Assembly (NCBI GenBank): GCA_051650965.1
Contig: JBOFRL010000019.1
Location: forward strand, 1 to 57,797
Length of the DNA stretch: 57,797 bases
Source of the DNA: Enterovibrio sp051650965
Lineage (GTDB): Bacteria > Pseudomonadota > Gammaproteobacteria > Enterobacterales > Vibrionaceae
Reading direction: 5' to 3'
In this document: piece by piece, positions 27,272 to 36,191 of the stretch
Numbering within the stretch: the stretch's first letter is position 1
Layout of the letters: every line of letters starts with the position of its first letter
Position numbers and translations under genes: made by a program
The notes under the pieces: generated by a model
Databases searched by the model: none
Told to the model about the DNA's origin: nothing
What the model saw: the letters and a program-made list of their open reading frames with translations, nothing else

Positions 27272-27988
27272 TTATTTGCTCCAAGCAGAAAGCTTTGACC
27301 GTAATCGCAGCATTGCCTGATTTTGGATCTGGCAGACCCGAGACTCACTCACGCCAATCACGGCGCCAATCTCTTTTAAGTTGAGCTCTTCATCGTAATA
27401 AAGAGACAAAACCAACGCTTCACGCTCAGGCAAGCTCTTGATTGCCTCTGCTAGCCGCTCTTGAAAACTGTCTTTTGCCAGTTGATCAAACGGCGAATCA
27501 CTGCCACTTTCGTCGGAGGAAAATCCATCTTCTAAACCCAGATCCTCTATGCCAATCAGCCGACTCGTATTAATGTCATTTTGCATCTGGCAATACTGCT
27601 CAAGGCTCACATCAAGTCTAGCGGCAATTTCTTTCTCTGACGGCTCAAATCCAAGCTCAGCTTCTAAAATGGCGATGGTTTTATTGATAGCGCGATAATT
27701 TCGGTGTACCGAGCGCGGCGCCCAGTCACCTTTGCGAATATCATCCAGCATCGAGCCTCGAATGCGAATGCCCGCATAAGTCTCAAAGCTTGCGCCTTTA
27801 CTTGCATCATAATTTTGCTGCGCTTCGAGCAGCCCAATCATGCCCGCCTGAATAAGATCATCGAGCTGAACGCAAGGCGGCAGGCGCGCAATCAAATGGT
27901 GCGCGATACGTTTAACCAAATTGGCGTATTTGCTTAAAACAACTTCGGCTGGCGAAGCTGTTTTTGTATAAGCGAGTGCCTTACTCAC
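27272..27988 (-). CDS. fliA: Flagellar RNA polymerase sigma factor sigma-28 (FliA)
   Basis: Sigma-28 directs late flagellar and chemotaxis gene transcription and is held inactive by FlgM until the hook is complete. Region 2 includes HLIARLPPCVQLDDLIQAGMIGLLEA and SFETYAGIRIRGSMLD; region 4 includes EELNLKEIGAVIGVSESRVCQI. I chose the GTG at 27988, which overlaps flhG by eight bases and has GGAG nine bases upstream. This gives 238 residues, nearly the 239 of E. coli FliA; the longer ORF start lies well inside flhG. Confidence 0.95.
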   Translation of the reverse strand: MSKALAYTKTASPAEVVLSKYANLVKRIAHHLIARLPPCVQLDDLIQAGMIGLLEAQQNYDASKGASFETYAGIRIRGSMLDDIRKGDWAPRSVHRNYRAINKTIAILEAELGFEPSEKEIAARLDVSLEQYCQMQNDINTSRLIGIEDLGLEDGFSSDESGSDSPFDQLAKDSFQERLAEAIKSLPEREALVLSLYYDEELNLKEIGAVIGVSESRVCQIQNQAMLRLRSKLSAWSK

Positions 27989-28868
27989 TAAAGTTATCTC
28001 CTGTACATTCAGGTGACAGCAATAACCGCTCAACAAAAAACTCCATGTGACCCGACGCGGTTCTAGGAACCGGCCAGCTTAGCGCTTTGGTCGCCAGCGC
28101 ATTTAACGCCAGCGAGGCTGGAGATTTTGGATAGCAGTCCACAACCAATTTTTGCCGTTTTACCGATTGACGCAAATTCTCATCCATAGGAATGCAAGCG
28201 GCGTACTCAAGTCCGACGTCTAAAAAGCGCTCCGTCACGCGCGCAAGCTTGTTAAAAAGCTCGCGGCCATCGTGGTAACTTGCGACCATATTGGCCACCA
28301 CTTTAAAGCGCGTTACGCCATGCTCGCGGCTTAAGATCTTGATCAGCGCGTAAGCATCGGTGATTGAAGTTGGCTCGTCACACACAACGATCAGCACATC
28401 TTGCGCCGCGCGCGAAAAGCTCAGCACCATGTCCGAAATGCCCGCCGCCGTATCAATCAGCAGCACATCGATTTCATGCTCGAGCGACCCAAAAGCGCGG
28501 ATCAGCCCTAAATGCTCGGCAGCGCTCAGCTCTGCCATTCTGCGCAGGCCAGATGCGGCCGGAATGATCTGCATTTTATTGGGGCCTTCGATAATAATAT
28601 CTTGCAGATCGCAAAGCCCTTGCATCACATGACTTAAGTTTTTACCAACGCGCAGGCCAAGCAACACATCGACATTCGCAAGCCCGAGATCAGCGTCAAG
28701 CACCATCACTTTTTTGCCTTGCTTGGCCATGGAAGTTGCCATGCCAAGCGTAATGTTTGTCTTACCAACGCCTCCTTTGCCGCCAGTCACGGTGATGACT
28801 TTCGTTCGAGAAGGGACGGTTAGCCGGCGCAAGCCGCTTGCTTGGTCATACATGCTTGTATCAATCAT
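27981..28868 (-). CDS. flhG: Flagellar number regulator FlhG (FleN)
   Basis: A MinD/ParA-type ATPase that limits flagellar number and acts with FlhF. The deviant Walker A motif is KGGVGKTN at residues 31-38, followed by DADLGLANVDVLLG and DTAAGISD. Residues 8-14 read DQASGLR, the DQAxxLR motif known to stimulate FlhF GTPase activity. The ATG at 28868 overlaps the flhF stop by eight bases and is preceded by a GGCGGA box. Length is 295 residues with a C-terminal amphipathic helix (HMEFFVERLL), as in MinD-like membrane targeting. Confidence 0.96.
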   Translation of the reverse strand: MIDTSMYDQASGLRRLTVPSRTKVITVTGGKGGVGKTNITLGMATSMAKQGKKVMVLDADLGLANVDVLLGLRVGKNLSHVMQGLCDLQDIIIEGPNKMQIIPAASGLRRMAELSAAEHLGLIRAFGSLEHEIDVLLIDTAAGISDMVLSFSRAAQDVLIVVCDEPTSITDAYALIKILSREHGVTRFKVVANMVASYHDGRELFNKLARVTERFLDVGLEYAACIPMDENLRQSVKRQKLVVDCYPKSPASLALNALATKALSWPVPRTASGHMEFFVERLLLSPECTGDNFSE

Positions 28869-30450
28869 AAAAATCCGCCGAATTTGGCTCTGTTACCGAA
28901 CAATCCCAAAAATGCACCTTTTGCTCAGGGTCATTTTCAAACAATTCGCTCGCTTTATTCACCAGATACTGGCCACTGGCTTTGCGAATATCTTCTGGCA
29001 CGCGCTGGCCGTTGGTCAGATAAGCAATCGGCAGCGCATATTCGATCATGACGCTGATCATCTCGCCAAGGCTTAGCGACTCGTCGAGTTTGGTCAAAAT
29101 GCAGCCTGACAACGGAATTTTGCAAAAGTGATCAATCGTTTCTTGCAGTACGCGCCGCTGTGAAGTGGCTGATAACACTAAGAAACTGCGAATGTGCGCG
29201 CCGCTGTTTTTGATCAAGGTATCAAGCTGCTCAGACAAACGCATGTCACGCTGCCCCATGCCAGCCGTATCAAGCAGCACCAAACGCCGATAGCGCAGCT
29301 GATGCAAAATGTCGGCAAGCTCCTGCGCATTTTTTGCCACCTTCACCGGACAACTTAAAATGCGGCCATAGGTCGCAAGCTGCTCATGCGCGCCGATCCG
29401 AAAAGTATCTGTCGTCACCAGCGCTACATCGTCGGAGCCAAAATCCATGGCGGCGCGCGCGGCAAGTTTGGCAATGGTTGTCGTCTTGCCAACGCCGGTC
29501 GGCCCAAGCAGCGCAATCACGCCGCCTTCTTCCAACAAATTGTCTTCCGCAGTAATGATCTGATCGCTAATAATGGTCAGCAGCTCATCCCAAGCTTCAC
29601 GCGGCGACAGGTTTTCAGGAATGTAGCCGGCCAGCTGATCGACCAGCGCCGGCGAGAAACCTAAGCGCTCTAAACGTTTGATCAGCATTGCGCGCAGCGG
29701 CTCTTTGCGCTCGACCTCTTGCCACATCAGGCCTGCAAGCTGATGCTCAAGCAGACCGCGAATAGCGCTAATTTCTTGACGCATACCGTCAATTTCTACG
29801 GAATTGGGATCTTTTTCGCCAAGCGGCGCGCGCGGCTTAGCACGCGAGTTTTGCCAAGTGCCGGCCTGCTGCTCTTCACTTTTTTGCTGCTGGTACAAAG
29901 AGGCCAGCCGCTGGCTTTTTTCCTGCTGCGCCACTTGATGTGCGGAAGGCAATTTGCGCGGCGCGCGTCCCTCTTCGGCTAAAAAGCCAGAGCCACGCTC
30001 ATTTTTTCGTTCAGCTTTGCCGCGCTGCAACAGCGCGCTGAGCGTGTAAGCCTCTTCATCAACCTCAGGCTCGGCGCGGCCACCGCTTGCAGGCGAATGT
30101 TCGTTATATTTATCCAGCAAAGAGGCAAATTTATTCCCTCGCGCGTGTCCGCCTCTGCGGTTTGGCTCAGGCTCATGCGTTATGTGCGCAGTTTTGCCGC
30201 GGCGCAGCTGCACCTTATCTTGCTGCAAATCGCGGCCGTAAAGCGGATCTTCATCTTCCCAACCGATTGATGGCGCAGGCGCTGATCGCGCAGGCTTTGG
30301 CTGCGGCGGATCGACGTCAATCGCCGCAACCAGCTCTACGCCGTCGCTAAGCTTCTTATTTGACATGATCACCGCGTCCGCGCCCAATGTCTCTTTCACC
30401 TGAGCAAGTGCGGTTCGCATATCTTTTGCAAAAAAACGTTTGATTTTCAC
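28861..30450 (-). CDS. flhF: Flagellar placement GTPase FlhF
   Basis: An SRP-family GTPase that sets flagellar position at the pole. The N-terminal B domain begins MKIKRFFAKDMRTALAQVK, followed by a long variable charged linker (about residues 50-215), an N domain and the G domain with P-loop GPTGVGKTTT at 316-325 and DTAGMGQRD near residue 395. Length is 529 residues. The start is GTG at 30450, with AGGG eight bases upstream. It lies 27 bases after flhA and overlaps flhG. Confidence 0.95.
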   Translation of the reverse strand: MKIKRFFAKDMRTALAQVKETLGADAVIMSNKKLSDGVELVAAIDVDPPQPKPARSAPAPSIGWEDEDPLYGRDLQQDKVQLRRGKTAHITHEPEPNRRGGHARGNKFASLLDKYNEHSPASGGRAEPEVDEEAYTLSALLQRGKAERKNERGSGFLAEEGRAPRKLPSAHQVAQQEKSQRLASLYQQQKSEEQQAGTWQNSRAKPRAPLGEKDPNSVEIDGMRQEISAIRGLLEHQLAGLMWQEVERKEPLRAMLIKRLERLGFSPALVDQLAGYIPENLSPREAWDELLTIISDQIITAEDNLLEEGGVIALLGPTGVGKTTTIAKLAARAAMDFGSDDVALVTTDTFRIGAHEQLATYGRILSCPVKVAKNAQELADILHQLRYRRLVLLDTAGMGQRDMRLSEQLDTLIKNSGAHIRSFLVLSATSQRRVLQETIDHFCKIPLSGCILTKLDESLSLGEMISVMIEYALPIAYLTNGQRVPEDIRKASGQYLVNKASELFENDPEQKVHFWDCSVTEPNSADFYD

Positions 30451-30477
30451 ACTATCAACCCTGATCCGTGATTAATC

Positions 30478-32595
30478 TTAATTCCCCACCGCTTTAACGA
30501 TCCTGATCTGTTTCTCGTCAGGCACTTCTTGGTACGACAAAACGCGAAGCCCAGGAATAGTACTTTTTACAAACTTTGCCAGCGTGGAGCGCAGCACTCC
30601 AGAGGTGAGCAAAACTGCCGGCTCTCCTTGCAACTCTTGCTGCTGCGTTGCTTCTGCCAAACTGTGTTGCAAGCGCTCTGCAAGCCCAGGCTCAATGCCT
30701 GTCGACTCGCCGCCAGCCGCCTGCATAGTCTTATGCAATATCTGTTCCAGATTCGGAGCAAGCGTTATCACCGGCAGCTCAGGCTCTGTTCCATTAATCT
30801 CTTGAACAATCATACGCTTAAGCTCAATACGCACCGCGGCTGTCAAAATGTCGGGATCTTGCGTTTTATTCGCATACTCTGAAATTGTTTGCACGATGGT
30901 GCGCACGTCACGAATTGGGATCGCCTCACTCAAGAGGTTTTGCATCACGCGCACCACGCTGCCAAGCGAAATGCGATCAGGGATAAGCCCTTCCACCAGA
31001 CGCGGCGACTGTTTCGCCAGCATGTCGATAAGGTTTTGCACCTCATCATGGCCAAGCAGACGCTCCGCATTGTTGGTCAGCGTTTGACTTAAGTGGGTCG
31101 CCAGCACTGTTGCGGGATCGACAACCGTATAGCCCAGCGCCTGCGCATGCTCACGCTGCTCTTTTTCCACCCACACCGCTTCAAGCTGAAACGCGGGATC
31201 CACGGTTTTTTCGCCGTCAATATTGCCAAAAACTTGTCCCGAATTTATCGCCAAATCTTTGTCATGCCGCAGCGCAGCTTCGCCAGCCGACACGCCCATC
31301 AGCGTGATGCGATAGTGATTCGGCGGCAGCTCCAAATTGTCGCGAATGTGCACCGGCGGGATCAAAAAACCAAAATCTTGCGACAGCTTTTTCCGCACGC
31401 CTTTCACGCGATCAAGCAGCTCGCCGCCTTGCTCTTTATCCACCATCGGGATCAAGCGATAGCCCACCTCAAGCCCAATTACATCAATAGGTTGCACGTC
31501 ATCCCATGAAAGCTCTTTGTTGCGCGGCGCCAGCACTTCCATTTTGGGCGGCTCGATACTTTGCACCACTTCTTGACGCTGCTTTTTCGACTTCCAATAA
31601 GCAAAGCTGCCGCAAATGGCCGCCAGCAGCAAAAAGGAGAAATGCGGCATGCCCGGCACAAGGCCCATCACGGTCAAAATGGAAGTGGCGATGATCAGCG
31701 CTTTAGGGTTATCAAGCAGCTGGAAAACAACCTGCTCGCCCATGTCCTCTTCAGTGTTTTGCCGCGTAACCATGATCGCGGCGCTGATAGACAAGAGCAG
31801 CGACGGAATTTGCGCCACAAGACCGTCACCAATGGTCAGCAAGGTATAAATTTCGACCGCAGAAGAGAGTGGCAGCGAGTGTTGCACCATGCCGATCACA
31901 AGCCCGCCGATGATGTTGATGGCCAAAATCAAAATACCGGCAATCGCATCGCCTTTAACAAATTTTGACGCACCGTCCATCGAGCCATAAAAATCAGCCT
32001 CTTTGGTAACTTCAAGACGGCGCGTACGCGCTTGATCTTGCTCAATTAATCCTGAGTTTAAATCGGCATCAATCGCCATCTGCTTGCCCGGCAAGGCGTC
32101 CAAAATAAAGCGCGCACTCACCTCAGAAATACGTCCGGCGCCCTTGGTTACCACCATGAAGTTGATGATCATCAAGATCAAAAACACCACCAAGCCCACC
32201 GCGTAGTTTCCGCCGATCACGACCGAGCCAAACGCCTCGATAACTTGACCGGCCGCGCCGTTTCCCTCGTGGCCGTGCAGCAGCACCACGCGCGTCGACG
32301 CCACGTTAAGCGCAAGGCGCATCAAGGTTGTGATCAAAATGACGGTGGGAAAAATAGCAAAATCGAGCGGCCGCTTGGTATAAACCGTCACCAGCAGCAC
32401 CACCAGCGACAGCGCGATGTTAAAAGAAAACATCAGATCCAGCAGCAGCGCTGGAATAGGCAGCACCACCAGCGCCAATGTCGAAAGCACCAAAACAGGC
32501 GCACCAATGGCGGGAAATTTCCCCGCGAATTTTGCAAAGGGCAGCTTGCCGCCCTTGCCTTCAAATTTGCTGTACAGCGAAGTGAGTGATTTCAT
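30478..32595 (-). CDS. flhA: Flagellar export gate protein FlhA
   Basis: The largest membrane component of the flagellar type III export gate. About eight membrane helices lie in the first half, with the conserved cytoplasmic FHIPEP-type loop (ALPGKQMAIDADLNSG and nearby). The C-terminal cytoplasmic domain binds export chaperones. The ATG at 32595 gives 705 residues; a GTG at 32601 adds two codons and cannot be excluded, because neither has a clear Shine-Dalgarno. A candidate sigma-54 promoter lies about 40 bases upstream, so flhA probably begins a long operon running to the DUF2802 gene. Confidence 0.96.
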   Translation of the reverse strand: MKSLTSLYSKFEGKGGKLPFAKFAGKFPAIGAPVLVLSTLALVVLPIPALLLDLMFSFNIALSLVVLLVTVYTKRPLDFAIFPTVILITTLMRLALNVASTRVVLLHGHEGNGAAGQVIEAFGSVVIGGNYAVGLVVFLILMIINFMVVTKGAGRISEVSARFILDALPGKQMAIDADLNSGLIEQDQARTRRLEVTKEADFYGSMDGASKFVKGDAIAGILILAINIIGGLVIGMVQHSLPLSSAVEIYTLLTIGDGLVAQIPSLLLSISAAIMVTRQNTEEDMGEQVVFQLLDNPKALIIATSILTVMGLVPGMPHFSFLLLAAICGSFAYWKSKKQRQEVVQSIEPPKMEVLAPRNKELSWDDVQPIDVIGLEVGYRLIPMVDKEQGGELLDRVKGVRKKLSQDFGFLIPPVHIRDNLELPPNHYRITLMGVSAGEAALRHDKDLAINSGQVFGNIDGEKTVDPAFQLEAVWVEKEQREHAQALGYTVVDPATVLATHLSQTLTNNAERLLGHDEVQNLIDMLAKQSPRLVEGLIPDRISLGSVVRVMQNLLSEAIPIRDVRTIVQTISEYANKTQDPDILTAAVRIELKRMIVQEINGTEPELPVITLAPNLEQILHKTMQAAGGESTGIEPGLAERLQHSLAEATQQQELQGEPAVLLTSGVLRSTLAKFVKSTIPGLRVLSYQEVPDEKQIRIVKAVGN

Positions 32596-32636
32596 ATCCA
32601 CACATGTTGGTCTGTGAAACGCAATAATGAGTCATA

Positions 32637-32652
32637 AGCAAGAATTGAACCA
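32637..32652 (-). promoter_or_regulatory. Candidate sigma-54 promoter of the flhA operon
   Basis: On the minus strand TGGTTC-N5-TTGCT has the invariant GG and GC of a sigma-54 -24/-12 element at exact 10-base spacing, plus an intact TTGC. It deviates from TGGCAC at two bases. It lies in the 50-base gap between flhB and flhA, at a sensible distance from the flhA start. Vibrio flhA operons are known to use sigma-54. Confidence 0.55.
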
Positions 32653-32654
32653 AA

Positions 32655-33788
32655 TTAGCGCCGTAATTCTGGCGGGATCGGTAGCTGCTTCTCAGAAAGT
32701 GGATTTGGTTTGCGCCCTTTACGTTTTTGGTATTGGCGCAGCTGGAATACGTAGGCGAGCACCTGCGCGACCGCGACGAACAGCCCATCGGGGATCTGCT
32801 GATCAAGCTCGGTGCTGTAGTAGACGGCGCGCGTAAGCGCTGGCGTGCGTAAGATGCTGATATTATTGCTGCTGGCAATTTCACGAATTTTGAGTGCCAC
32901 AAAATCCGTCCCCTTCGCCACAACCACCGGCGCGCTGTCTTTTTTGCTGTCGTAGCGCAGCGCCACCGAATAGTGCTCGGGGTTAACAATGATCACATCC
33001 GCGGTCGGCACGTTCGCCATCATGCGCCGCTGCGCCATTTCACGCTGCAACATGCGGATGCGACCTTTCACTTCCGGTTTCCCTTCCATGTCCTTGTATT
33101 CGTCTTTGATCTCTTGCTTGGTCATTTTTAACTGATTTTGATGCTGCCACAGCTGAAATGGCACATCGATAGCCACCACAACCATCAGCGACGAGCAGAT
33201 AAACAGCAAAAAGCCCAGTAAAAGATCGACAACGTGTGCCGCCTGTACGAAAACCGGCTCCTGACTGATGTCATAAATATCTTTCGCGTTTGACCAGATG
33301 AGATACACCGCGACGCCGCCGACCAGCAGCACTTTGAGCAACGATTTCGCCAGCTCAACCCAGCTTTGCAGGCCAAACATGCGCTTAAATCCGCTTAGCG
33401 GACTTAGCTTAGAAAATTTGGGCATCGCCGCGCTCCACGACACTGAAATGCCGCCCACGGCGGTCGCGCCCAAAATGCCGACGAAAAAAAGCAGCGCCAA
33501 AACCATCGCCAGCGGTTTGGCTATCTCGATAACAGCGTTGAGCGCGATTATGCCAAGTCTTGCAAAATCAAAGACATCCTCGCGGGAAAGGGTAAAAATC
33601 GCCCGCATCATCGCCTGCATTTGCTTGGCAAGATCAGCGCCAAACCACATCAGCGAGATCACGCCGCCCAGCAGCACCAGCATCGAGGCAAGCTCTTTGG
33701 AACGCGCCACCTGTCCTTTTTCTTTGGCCTGTTCAAGCCTTCGACTGGTGGGTTCCTCGGTACGTTCCTGATCGCTTTGCTCTGCCAT
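32655..33788 (-). CDS. flhB: Flagellar export switch protein FlhB
   Basis: A membrane protein of the flagellar type III apparatus whose cytoplasmic domain switches export from rod/hook to filament substrates after self-cleavage. It is 377 residues, with four membrane helices in the first ~210 and a cytoplasmic domain from about 220. The autocleavage motif, NPTH in most homologues, reads NPEH here (residues 269-272). Asn and Pro, which form the scissile bond, are kept. The C-terminal tail is proline-containing (LPIPPELRR). It follows fliR by two bases and ends just before the flhA promoter region. Confidence 0.96.
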   Translation of the reverse strand: MAEQSDQERTEEPTSRRLEQAKEKGQVARSKELASMLVLLGGVISLMWFGADLAKQMQAMMRAIFTLSREDVFDFARLGIIALNAVIEIAKPLAMVLALLFFVGILGATAVGGISVSWSAAMPKFSKLSPLSGFKRMFGLQSWVELAKSLLKVLLVGGVAVYLIWSNAKDIYDISQEPVFVQAAHVVDLLLGFLLFICSSLMVVVAIDVPFQLWQHQNQLKMTKQEIKDEYKDMEGKPEVKGRIRMLQREMAQRRMMANVPTADVIIVNPEHYSVALRYDSKKDSAPVVVAKGTDFVALKIREIASSNNISILRTPALTRAVYYSTELDQQIPDGLFVAVAQVLAYVFQLRQYQKRKGRKPNPLSEKQLPIPPELRR

Positions 33789-33790
33789 GA

Positions 33791-34582
33791 CTACACCTCA
33801 GGGCCGCAGTCTTGGCGCAACAGCTCACACATCGCAGAGGTACCACTCTGCCAATGCATTTGATATTGCGGCAAAATATTTTTTAAGAAATACATCGTCA
33901 GGAAAAGCCCCACCAGCAGCACAAAGGCAAAGCCCAGCGAGAAAATGTTCAGCTGAGGCGCGGCGCGCGTCATGATGCCAAAGGAAATATTGATGGTTAA
34001 CAGCGCCACAATGGTCGCCAAAGACATGCTCAGCGCGGTGTGAAACATAATGCCAAACCAGCTTGCCAGCGAGCGGTAATCGGCTTGGCGCAGCGACTCA
34101 CCCACAGGTAAGCTTTTGAAACTATCGACAATTAACACCAGCATCTGCAAGTGGCCATCGAGCGCGAGAAACAGTAACGTCACCAAAAAGAGGTAAAACT
34201 GTCCAAGCAGCGGCGTACTTTGCCCATTAGCCGGATCGACCAGCGACGCAAAGCCAAGGCTTGACTGCATGCCAATAATTTGACCAAGTAAAACAAAAGT
34301 TTGGCCAATAAATTGGCTGATCGTCCCCATCGCAATGCCGATTAACACCTGCTGCAACAGCAAGATCAAATTCGCCAGCGATAACAGCTCGCCCTGCGCA
34401 GCAATTTCAGGCAGCGCCGGCATGACCGCAAAAGTTATCGCCAGCGACAAATAGAGGCGGATACGCGGCGGCACAAAGCGCGCGCCCAAAAAAGTCATCG
34501 TGATCAACATGCAAGAGATGCGCGTGAAGGGAAAAAAGAACTGCGCAAAACCGGCTAGAATTGTCTCTGTCAGATGATCCAT
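33791..34582 (-). CDS. fliR: Flagellar export protein FliR
   Basis: An integral membrane component of the FliPQR export gate. The 263-residue protein is strongly hydrophobic, beginning MDHLTETILAGFAQFFFPFT, with about six predicted helices. I chose the ATG at 34582, which has GAGGAAG about eight bases upstream. The longer ORF begins with a TTG inside that ribosome-binding region. It lies between fliQ and flhB in the standard order. Confidence 0.95.
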   Translation of the reverse strand: MDHLTETILAGFAQFFFPFTRISCMLITMTFLGARFVPPRIRLYLSLAITFAVMPALPEIAAQGELLSLANLILLLQQVLIGIAMGTISQFIGQTFVLLGQIIGMQSSLGFASLVDPANGQSTPLLGQFYLFLVTLLFLALDGHLQMLVLIVDSFKSLPVGESLRQADYRSLASWFGIMFHTALSMSLATIVALLTINISFGIMTRAAPQLNIFSLGFAFVLLVGLFLTMYFLKNILPQYQMHWQSGTSAMCELLRQDCGPEV

Positions 34583-34593
34583 CGCAGGCTTCC

Positions 34594-34863
34594 TCAATAA
34601 ATGATGTTAGGAATTTCGCTCATCAGACGAAAGAAATATTCCATCAACACCTGCGTTATCCAGTGCGCAAAAAACATTAATGCGAGCAACGTGACAATCA
34701 AGCGCGGCAAAAAGCTCAGCGTCTGTTCACTTATCGACGTCGCGGCTTGAAAAACCGCCACAATCAGACCTATCAGCAAGCTTGGAATGACGATAGCGCT
34801 CACTATCAGCAAAATGATTTTCAGCGCCTCTTGGAACAGCTCAACGAACATCTCCGGTGACAT
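34594..34863 (-). CDS. fliQ: Flagellar export protein FliQ
   Basis: A small two-helix membrane protein of the FliPQR gate (89 residues). It begins MSPEMFVELFQEALKIILLI and contains VAVFQAATSISEQTLSFLP, which is highly typical of FliQ/EscS proteins. The gene lies eight bases downstream of fliP and 11 bases upstream of fliR. Confidence 0.97.
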   Translation of the reverse strand: MSPEMFVELFQEALKIILLIVSAIVIPSLLIGLIVAVFQAATSISEQTLSFLPRLIVTLLALMFFAHWITQVLMEYFFRLMSEIPNIIY

Positions 34864-34871
34864 AAGCTCTC

Positions 34872-35699
34872 CTAGCCAAAGCTGCCAGCAAGTGTTGACA
34901 AGATCAAATTCCAGCCATCGACCAGCACAAACAGCATCAGCTTAAACGGCAGCGACACAATCATCGGCGACAGCATCATCATCCCCATCGCCATCAATAC
35001 CGAGGCGACGACTAAGTCGATGATAAGAAACGGCAAAAACAGCATAAAGCCAATTTGGAAGGCGGTTTTTAGCTCTGAAGTAATAAACGCGGGAATAAGC
35101 ACCGTGATCGGCACCTGCTCAGGCTCGCTCACCTGCGCGCCCGACATGTTGACAAAAGTTTCAAGATCGGTGAGCCGCGTCTGCCTTAGCATGAACTCGC
35201 GCAGCGGCAGCTGCACCCGCGCAAACGCCTCTTTGGCCGAAATCGACTCGCTTAAATAGGGGGTCAGCGCGTCGCTGTTCATCTTTTCTATCACCGGCGA
35301 CATGATAAAAAATGTCAAAAACATGGCGATCCCGACAATGATCTGGTTGGACGGCGTCTGCTGCAGCCCTAGCGCTTGGCGCAAAATCGCCATCACCACC
35401 ACGATGCGGGTGAAAGAGGTCATCAAGATCACGATCGCCGGCAAAAAACCCAGCGCCGTCATCACCGCCAAAATTTGCAGCGTTATCGAATAATCTTCGC
35501 TGCCATCGGGGTTTACTGTCATGTTGAACGCGGGGATCCCCGCGTTGCCATTTTTGATCTGCAGCATCGAGGCGCCCGGCGCACTTTGTGCCAGCATGCT
35601 TTGCGCCGCTTGCGGCACCTCGCTCACCTGTGCAAATAGCGGCGCGCACCACAGCCACAAAACCAGAGCGGCTATAACAGATTGAATTTTAATGATCAC
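34872..35699 (-). CDS. fliP: Flagellar export protein FliP
   Basis: The core pore-forming protein of the flagellar export gate. A cleavable signal peptide ends near APLFAQ (residue 24). Conserved blocks include MTSFTRIVVVMAILRQALG and QTPSNQIIVGIAMFLTFFIM. Length is 275 residues. The start is GTG at 35699, overlapping fliO by 11 bases with AAGGA close upstream. Confidence 0.97.
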   Translation of the reverse strand: MIIKIQSVIAALVLWLWCAPLFAQVSEVPQAAQSMLAQSAPGASMLQIKNGNAGIPAFNMTVNPDGSEDYSITLQILAVMTALGFLPAIVILMTSFTRIVVVMAILRQALGLQQTPSNQIIVGIAMFLTFFIMSPVIEKMNSDALTPYLSESISAKEAFARVQLPLREFMLRQTRLTDLETFVNMSGAQVSEPEQVPITVLIPAFITSELKTAFQIGFMLFLPFLIIDLVVASVLMAMGMMMLSPMIVSLPFKLMLFVLVDGWNLILSTLAGSFG

Positions 35700-36135
35700 T
35701 ATCCTTTTTAATCACTTGAGCTAACTTTTGTGCAAATGACGCAGTGGCAACATCTTCCTTGTTGGCCGCTTGGTTTGTCTCTTCAGCGTCTTGCAAAACG
35801 CTTGCCGCTGGCGCAATCGGTGTATCTAACACTTTGAGCAGATTAATATTATGCGCGGTGATACCAATCACCATCTGCTCGCCGTTGACCTCGATGACCA
35901 TGATGCGCTCTTTTTGCCCAAGCGCGAGCTGCGAGATCAATTTCACCCCCGCTTTGCCAGACAAAGGCGAGAGATTCATGCGCTTAACCCAATGCGCGAT
36001 CCCTAAGATCAGCGCAATCACGCACAATAGCACCAGCACGGTTGTCATGCTGTCTTGCGCGGTCAGCGGCGCCGCATTTACGCTAAATACGCTGAAAAAG
36101 AGGCTGCAAAAAATCAGTGGTTGTAAGAGTTTCAT
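35689..36135 (-). CDS. fliO: Flagellar export assembly protein FliO
   Basis: FliO assists assembly of the FliP ring. The 148-residue protein has an N-terminal signal-like segment, a membrane helix at about residues 28-47 and a conserved cytoplasmic part with LSPLSGKAGVKLISQLALGQKERIMVIEV. It is the first gene of the fliOPQR-flhB unit. In most relatives fliL, fliM and fliN precede it, but here the gene upstream is zntB, so the switch genes must be elsewhere. Confidence 0.93.
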   Translation of the reverse strand: MKLLQPLIFCSLFFSVFSVNAAPLTAQDSMTTVLVLLCVIALILGIAHWVKRMNLSPLSGKAGVKLISQLALGQKERIMVIEVNGEQMVIGITAHNINLLKVLDTPIAPAASVLQDAEETNQAANKEDVATASFAQKLAQVIKKDSDH

Positions 36136-36191
36136 TACGACGACCCAAAGTAAGTGTCAAAAAATTTACCCCTTTCATACCACAACCCTCC

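Noticed and set aside
30478..36135. A virulence type III secretion system
   Set aside because: FlhA, FlhB, FliP, FliQ and FliR resemble secretion-system proteins, but their order and the flg, che and fliA genes around them are flagellar. No needle, translocon or effector genes are seen.
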